The notes beneath the pieces were generated by a model that was given only the letters and a program-made list of their open reading frames with translations, ran no database searches and was not told where the DNA came from. From Cinnamomum chago (Eukaryota > Streptophyta > Magnoliopsida > Laurales > Lauraceae), in the NCBI GenBank assembly GCA_038049695.1, contig CP142458.1, forward strand, positions 46,157,001-46,221,000: a DNA stretch of 64,000 bases. Direction: 5' to 3'. Below are positions 57,333-64,000 of the stretch, piece after piece (position 1 is the stretch's first letter; the number at the start of each line of letters is the position of its first letter). Made by a program: the position numbers and the translations under genes.

Positions 57333-57899
57333 ATCACACACACACATCATGAGAATACATCTTTGCATTCATTTAGTGTTTGTGTGAGTTAGTTTTTCAT
57401 TTTTCATATCCGCCTATTTTAGAGGCAAATATATTGAGCTTCAATTGTATCTCATAGAGTGTTTTTGCAAAGACGCCTTCTTTGAGAAATCTCACATTTG
57501 TAAAGGGTATTGCTTAGCCTAAGAAAAGCATTGTGTAAAGGTTATTGCTTAGACTAGAAAAGCATCTTGTAAAGGTTGTTGTTTAGCCTAGAAAAACTAC
57601 ATTGTGAAGGTTATTGCTTAGCCTATTGAAAAGCATAGATAGTGGAAATCCGGTGGGGTGATTGGATCACAAGCCGGTAGTGGACGTAGGCATTGAGGCC
57701 GAACCACTATAAATCGTTGTGTAGTGGTGTTTGCTTGTGGTGATTGTTTTATTAGCTTCCGCATTTTGTTTGTTTATCATCACTTGTGACTAGTTTAATT
57801 TAAAGAAGTTAAAATTTTTCATAATTAGTCACTTATTGTAGCTCACCCTATTCACCCCCCCCCCCCCCCCCCTCTAGGGTTAGGATCCTAGGACTTTCA

Positions 57900-57913
57900 C
57901 TTGGTATCTGAGC
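57900..57913 (+). promoter_or_regulatory. Primer binding site of E
   Basis: CTTGGTATCTGAGC follows the LTR; one base differs from the Met-tRNA site of A and Copia. Confidence 0.7.
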
Positions 57914-57999
57914 CAAGTGCTCTATATTAGGATCAAGTGTTTTTGGAACTCTTGATTAGGTGTAAAAACCTTGAGTCTTAACCCTAGATTTGTGTTTGA

Positions 58000-59458
58000 A
58001 TGAATTCTATTGAAATGGATTCCACTAAGTTAGATTGTTTAGACTTTTGTGTAGATTCTCCTAGACCTCTCTTTCTTCCATCTATTGGAGATTCAAACAT
58101 TCAAATAAATGAATCTCAATGTGAATTAGAAGAAGAAGAATATGATGAAGATGATCTTCAACAAGCCTATGAAGAATTATATACATTATCTTTAGAGCTT
58201 GACAAGAAAAACAAAAAATTAAGAGAAGAATCAAAAAGACTAAAAAAAGAATTAGTTTCTTCTAAAGATGAACTTAGAGAGAAAGAAGAAGTAATACAAT
58301 GTTTAGACTCTAACTTCATGATCTCTTTAAATAACTTATCCAATATCAACGATGAACTAAATGAGATTAAGATAAGTTATGATGATCTTAAAAAGGAAAA
58401 TTTAAATCTAAGAGATCAACTACAAAAGCAAGACAAAGACTTTATCAATTTAGAATCCAAGTTGACAACTTCCAAGGACAACTTGTCTAATGCTCAAAGT
58501 ATGGTAAAAAAAAAACTTAGAACTTGGATCTAAAGTTGTTAATGAACTAAAAGTTGAATTAAAACTTGCCAATGAAGAACTAAATAATTATAAGGAAAAT
58601 GAAAATGAACTTTTAAAAGTTAAAAATGAAAATTCATTCCTTATAACCAAAGTCACTCAACTTGAAGGGTACAAACAAAAGTATGAGTGCAAGTTTACCC
58701 AAGGTGAAGAGAGATTTGAAAAGTTGTTTAAATTGGGTAAATCTCATGGACATAGGACGGGTCTTGGTTTTGATAAGTATACTTCACATGACCCTAAATT
58801 CACCAACAGTTTTGTGAAAGGTGAGTCCTCTTTCTCTAGCACTTTCTCTCCTATGTCCAAAACTAAATGTCATCATTGTGGCAAAGAAGGACATTTCAAA
58901 TTTGAGTGCAAATTGAGGAAAAGTCATATGTCTAAACCCATCTTTGAACCTAAGAAAGTTAAATATAATTCTATGAAGGGTAAGACTTTGAATTCCAAGG
59001 AAGACTCTAAGAAGTTCAAACAAGTTAAAACAATTCAAAAAGAGTCATCCAAGATAGATTTTAAAAAGACTAATAATCAAAATAAATTTATCAAAAAGAA
59101 ACTTCTCACTTTACCTCCTTTAACCTTAGAAATGAAAGAATTCTTGAAAAAGGTTGAAAAGTTAAAATTAAAATTCAAAAGACAAAAAGAGGGAGGAAAA
59201 GCCAAAAGAAATGAGAAGTATAAGAAGAAAAGAAAAATGAACCAATCCCCTAAGAAACAATCTCACCAACTTCAAAAGACTAATCACCAATCTAAGCTAA
59301 ATTTAGTAAAATCTAAATATCATGGTGATAAGTCTAAATTGAAAATATATCAAGTCAAATCTCCTATAGTTGGTGGGACTTCCAAACCAGACCTCAAAAA
59401 TCAACCATCTCAAGACCTTAGGTGGATTCCTAAAGTTAGATACTTAGACAAACCTTAA
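58000..59458 (+). mobile_element. E: Gag-like region with coiled coil and CCHC zinc knuckle (fossil)
   Basis: The first part is a long charged helix (LELDKKNKKLREESKRLKKE and following heptads). The later part has CHHCGKEGHFKFEC (about 58870-58911), a canonical CX2CX4HX4C knuckle, then a very Lys-rich tail and RWIPKVRYLDKP. The combination of coiled coil, knuckle and a W-(I/V)-PK tail is typical of Gag in the SIRE/Tork side of plant Copia; the assignment to SIRE is an inference. It would bind element RNA and form the particle. A has no equivalent. Confidence 0.75.
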
Positions 59459-60910
59459 GGCCTTGAACCTCTTTGACCAACCTATCCTTTATAGTTAAAT
59501 CATATTGTTGGTCATGTTACATTTGCATTTTTGTTCATTGATAGTTACATTTTTTTTAAATGCATTGTTTCTTTATGATCAATTGATTTTGTCTTCATGT
59601 ACATCTCTAGTTACATTTCATGGTTTTCAAAATCATTTGATTATAATTTCATCATGTTAGATTTGCTTTTTGCTCACTTTGAGTTATATCTTTTGCATTG
59701 TATTTCTATTGATGTTCAATTGATTGTGATTTCAAAAGCTTTCATAGCTAGATTAGTCATGATTGATTGTTGTTTTAAGTCATTTGCATCTTTGCTTATT
59801 TAGTTATATTCTTTTTATATGCAAATGTCATTTGGTTCCATGTATGGTTGTGATCTTAGTTATATTTGAAGATACCATACTAGAACTCTCAAATCCATCC
59901 TTTATGCTTCCTAGTCATATTTTTTTTTGGATGGTTATGATGTTGATTCATGTATATTCTCAAAGTGATGTCATCCTTATACATGTTTCAACTTCATAGT
60001 AGTGTTCTTGATCATATGAAACTCTTTGAAATCTATTCCTCGTATATCTATATGTTTGATGGATATCTTAGTTGTTGAATTCATATGAATTTGACACTTT
60101 GAAAATTGCATGGATTACAAAGTTATATCCTTTTGCATTGCAATTTATCTTGTTCATCACTATGCTCATTAGTTATATCTTTAAAAGTGATGAATATCCA
60201 TTTATGATGCTTGATGGAATTTTGTGTTTGTCACATCCTTGCAATTAGTCATGTTGTCATATTCAATTGGTTTCATTTGGTATAATTTTCCATTGATTTC
60301 ATATCCAATTGATGTCTTATCTTGTGAATGTGATAGACCTTGTATACATTGGATTGAACTTCATAGTCATATATTTTCCATGTCACATTCCATTAACATC
60401 ATAATTTTCATGTTTGCCACCTCTCTTGCTCATTTAAGTATATATCATGACCACCATGTTTATGTATTCATAATCTTGGTTGGTTATTAGTTGAGATCGG
60501 CTTCATGTTTGAATTTCATTTCACTCATCTTGCACATGATAGTCATATTTTTTTGATTGAATGAAATGATTTCAAAACTTACATAGCATATGATTTTCAT
60601 AGTTAAATTGATTGATGCTATGTTTAGTAAACCCCATTTCATCATGGATAGCTCTAATTTGGATTTATCTTAATAGTTATATTCTTTATAACTCCATTTT
60701 AGAGTGATTGATTTAATAGTCTTATCCTTAAATCTCAATTGGTACTCTTTGTTTTTCCAATTGGTATCCATGATTGCTTTTCGCCTTGACCTTGCTCTCT
60801 TTTGGTAATTTGGTCATTTTGTGCTCTATAGTTAAACATGTCTAATCCTTTCCTTGAAGTTGACCCTCAATTGGTTAAACCATCTTCTTCTTGAACCAAA
60901 TAGTTATATC
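59459..60910 (+). repeat. E: non-coding interior with AGTTATATC words and inverted repeats
   Basis: Same order of motifs as A 18230-20460, for example ACATAGCAT paired with ATGCTATGT, TTCATCACT paired with AGTGATGAA, and TCATTTCACTCA paired with TGAATGAAATGA. No coding signal. Confidence 0.75.
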
Positions 60911-60944
60911 TTTGTCAAAAGTTTGACAAAAGGAGAGAATGGAT

Positions 60945-61525
60945 TGAGGGGGAGTGTAAACCTTCATAGGAAGTATTAGGTTTGATCAAATTGACCATTG
61001 GATTGGCTTTGAACCCTTAGAGACTACTACCATACATGATAACCTGTTATGAATTTCATTTTCGATTTCTTTTGTTAACAGGTGCTACTAAAAGGTATTT
61101 TCCTTGTTTCATGTGTGTAGGTACCTTTGCAATTTAATGTCAAAGGGGGAGAGAGCATTCAAGTTCTCTTAAGGGGAAGAGAGTTTCCAAGCTTCCTAAG
61201 GGTAGATATTGTATGATCTTCTACAGGGGGAGAGAATGCATATCTTGCCAAAGGGAGAGAGAGGCATGGTCAAAGGGGGAGAGGTAGAAGAAAGAAAGCT
61301 TGGGAGCTAAAGAAGATGCTTGGCCATAGAGAGGAAGATGAAAAGAAAGCTTGAAGAATGATCAAGCTCCAAGCATCAAGAAGATTGAAGAAAAAGAACT
61401 AGAGCCCAAGCCAAGAGAAGAAGCATCCAAGAGATTTCAAGAGTTGTCCAGCTAAGGGGGAGCTGAAGACTTAGTGTGTATATTCAGTGGTGAGTGAGTT
61501 GCCATCAAATTGCAAAGGGGGAGAT
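60945..61525 (+). promoter_or_regulatory. E: series of polypurine tracts before the 3' LTR
   Basis: AGGGGGAG-type tracts recur near 60950, 61145, 61225, 61275 and 61455. The last, AAAGGGGGAGAT at 61514-61525, abuts the LTR. Confidence 0.68.
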
Positions 61526-62794
61526 TGTTAGGAATTTTGTGTATTGCAATTTGATGGATGCATTAACATTTTAATCATCATTTGAGTTTTCACACATGCA
61601 TTGATTTAGAAAATCTTGAAATCTTGATTTATACATGCATTGGTTTTTAGACTTGTAGAAATATTGATTTATTCGTGTTTTGTTTTTTAAACTTGGATAC
61701 AATTAGATTTGAAAAGAATTTTTATAAATCAAGCACGCCATTGGTTTTAAAGTTTCGAATCTTTTTTGGCTTTTTATGTTTCATGTTTTAAAACCCTTAG
61801 TATGATTTAAAACATGTTTCCAAGCTTGATTTAATGGCCCAAAAATCCCCACAAAAAAAATACTTTGAAATATGCATTTTTTGGGAATTTTGGTCCCAGG
61901 CCAGACCCGCAGTGTGCCAGGTCGATCGGCCCAACAGAAGGCCAGGTCGACCGGCCAAACTAAAGGCCTGGTCGACTGGGAAAGAGCCGTTGGCTCCTGT
62001 CAAATGGCAGTTTTATGACCGTTGTGAAGGCCAAGTCGACCCGGGGGTCATGGGGTCGACCGGGAACTAGCCGTTGGGCAGTTTTGAGCTATAAAATGAA
62101 GCTCATTCCTTTGTCAAAGTTGGAGATTTTTAAGCCATCTTTGAAGTGTTTGGAGACAAGACAAAGGGGATGAACTAAGAGAGACCAAGGGGTCATTTGG
62201 AGAGCTAAAGCTTGGATTAATGATATTAAATCTCTAAGTAAGCTATACCTTTCTAAATCATATGTTATATGCTTTGTTTAAATTATTGGTAAATGAATTT
62301 TAGCATTATAACTATGATGTGTTGAATCCATTCTTATTTTAATCTTTGATCTAAGTTGGATTGGATTCTTCACTTTGATTTCAAACCAAGTTTTGTTTTA
62401 AAATCTTCATTAATCATGCTTAGCCTAAATCTTTGATTTCTTTTATAGCATGATTCATTTACTTGGTTGAAACATTATTTGTTGTTTTCATTCATTTAAA
62501 CCCTAGTCAGATTTGTTTAGTTTTGAAAACAACATTGTATATGCATCACATGTTTTAAGTTAGTCATTTTCATACAACTTGTGAGCCTTTGATATTCATA
62601 TCATTAACAAGTTTGTATCCATACATGTGATTTGCATTTAACTTCAATCAAATCTTTTATGTGCCTTAAACTTTGAAATGCTTTAAGCATATATTAATTG
62701 AGCTTTGTTTTTAACTTGATTGAAGTTATCACACACACACACACATACATCATGAGCATACATATTTGCATTCATTTAGTGTTTGTGTGAGTTA
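61526..62794 (+). mobile_element. E: 3' LTR, interrupted
   Basis: Begins TGTTAGGAATTTTG and matches the 5' LTR until 62794, where an unrelated sequence starts. TATA box at 62089-62098. The remainder of the LTR is outside the window or beyond the inserted element. Confidence 0.82.
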
Positions 62795-64000
62795 TGTCGC
62801 GACCCCGGACCGAGAATCCGGGATCGGGACTAATAATGATGTTAGGATGATCCACAACTGCTTAATAATATCATACAATTTATTTAATTTCCCACAGGTG
62901 TCCGCGGTGAGGATATCACAACCATAATTGAATATTTCTGTTAAATGCGGAAGCGTGTAGCAAATCAAATAGTCAAACCATCCTTGGTCATAAAAACAAT
63001 AACACCAGACTAAAATACTGTATCAGAATGAGCAATGATTTAAAGCATGTTTCCCAATAGTTGTTAAAGTTAGACAAAATATCATTTAATTACATTTCCC
63101 AAAAATAGAGGCCCACAAGGCCAATATAACCCAAAAGACCAATCAAAAGAATGGTTAAACAATTCCCCAAAATGTAAAGTCTCTCAGAACCATCAAACGT
63201 CTACATGACGTCGTCGGCACGCCACTCAACCAACTGCTGCGGTTCTACGACCGCCTCCTCAAGCTCCTCCTTGGGATAACCGACAACGGGACCTGAGTAC
63301 CAAAGACTGGGTCAAACACGACGGTTTGGCAATTGGAGGAAAATACAATGACCACATAATAGTAAATGAATTTACCTTCAAAACATGTAAACCTGTTTAA
63401 ATAACAATTTATATGAACGAGATAAAACATTTATTCAAATACAAGGATGCAATGTAAAACATGTAAGGTGACCAAGGAAACGAGAAACAATCAAGATGGC
63501 AACCACACGAAGCTAAGTCCTCTATCACTAAGGTGATAGAGCAAGTACAAGGCCCTGATCTCAATCACTCGAGGTGAGGAGAAACAGGGGATCTCATATA
63601 AATACATATACATATACAATACTATACATGACCACGGTAGCGAGCCGGGCATCGGGGACCACAGTAGCAATCTGCGGTATCGGGAGAAGACCACGGTAAT
63701 GACCGGGTAGCGGGATCCAAACTGCAGCTGGCGGGACAAGAGGGGGATCTCCGAGTCGGTGGATCAGACCAACAGGGTTATCCAAGCTTAGTGGTGCCGA
63801 CTCATAGGTCAAATACAATCGAGACATATGCGATTAAATCAAGTGCAATAGATATTCGGGCAAGACAGGGGTGCTCAAGGGCACACTAACATTTCAAGTG
63901 GTGCAATGCACTTCAAGCCCAATAACCATTTCAAGTGTTCATCAATGCTTTCGGGAAAATAAGACATGTAGTATAAATCTCGGGATCAAATAAGGTACAA
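62795..64000. mobile_element. Start of another LTR-like insertion, family unknown
   Basis: The E LTR is broken at TGTCGCGACCCCGGACC, a TG-initial, GC-rich end like those of several plant LTRs. The following 1.2 kb is single-copy within the window and has no convincing ORF. Neither its second end nor any domain is visible, so type and strand are open. Confidence 0.45.

Larger units (their letters stand above)
56131..57899 (+). mobile_element. E: 5' LTR
   Basis: Left edge approximate (TAGGAATTTTGTGTATTGC follows at once). Several GTCGACC-type words precede a TATA box at 56694-56703. Nested inverted repeats (57150-57332) and TAGCCT mini-hairpins (57505-57640) follow. A run of 18 C at 57855-57872 precedes the end. 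Confidence 0.82.
56131..62794 (+). mobile_element. Element E: LTR retrotransposon with Gag-like region, relative of A
   Basis: 5' LTR 56131-about 57899, primer site, Gag-like region 58000-59458, non-coding interior rich in AGTTATATC words, polypurine tracts, 3' LTR from 61526 that is cut at 62794 by another insertion. LTR layout, interior order and polypurine tract match A at lower identity. No protease, RT, RNase H or integrase is seen, so E too is non-autonomous. It inserted in the Copia gag. It is broken at least once. The two LTRs differ at more sites than those of A, so E is older. Confidence 0.85.

Noticed and set aside
57855-57872. Run of 18 C in the E LTR
   Set aside because: A has a shorter C run at the same place; homopolymer slippage or an assembly effect explains it.
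62980-63830. Short frames of 61-82 codons at the right edge
   Set aside because: No domain, no codon bias, no start context; not supported as genes.

Overview
The window is intergenic, repeat-rich nuclear DNA of a flowering plant. Almost every base can be assigned to LTR retrotransposons nested inside one another, plus one hAT-type MITE. I see no convincing host gene, tRNA, rRNA or CRISPR. The plant assignment rests on the element lineages: a Tat-type Ty3/gypsy with two RNase H domains, plant Copia elements primed by initiator Met-tRNA, and a MITE with 8-bp target duplications. The species cannot be named from this.

Layout. (1) 1-6295 and 48054-about 52190: an old, heavily broken Ty3/gypsy copy on the + strand ('D'). 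It holds a partial Copia LTR (1747-3184) and a complete 404-bp hAT MITE (5544-5947). (2) 6301-48048: a younger copy of the same gypsy family on the - strand ('G'), inserted into D with the 5-bp duplication GTTGA. G is a head-to-tail dimer, LTR-internal-LTR-internal-LTR, with LTRs at 6301-9010, 27109-29803 and 45297-48048. (3) 15499-23257: a complete, very young non-autonomous LTR element ('A', duplication AGAAG) sits inside the first G copy. An A-family LTR alone (39977-about 42141) sits at the same site in the second G copy, so the dimer formed after A had inserted. (4) 48054-52190: the 3' half of D with RNase H, integrase, a 3' satellite-like zone and an antisense, intron-containing coding region. 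(5) about 52190-56130: 5' LTR, leader and Gag fragment of a Copia element. (6) 56131-62794: element 'E', a relative of A that still has a Gag-like region. It inserted in the Copia gag and is itself interrupted by (7) 62795-64000, the start of another LTR-like sequence.

The most interesting signal is structural. The LTRs and non-coding interiors of A and E are built from chains of short inverted repeats, with arms of 5-12 bp and often nested. Their loops carry recurring class-specific words: GGTAAATC in the LTR, AGTTATATC inside, TAGCCT near the LTR end. Where A and E differ in a stem, both arms differ together, which looks like compensatory change. Other points of note are the gypsy dimer sharing one LTR, a 3' satellite array with higher-order (about 175 bp) organisation, an antisense gene with its own promoter near the gypsy 3' end, and a palindromic CGGTCGACCG module upstream of TATA boxes in unrelated elements. 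All alignments were made by eye; no search or folding was run.
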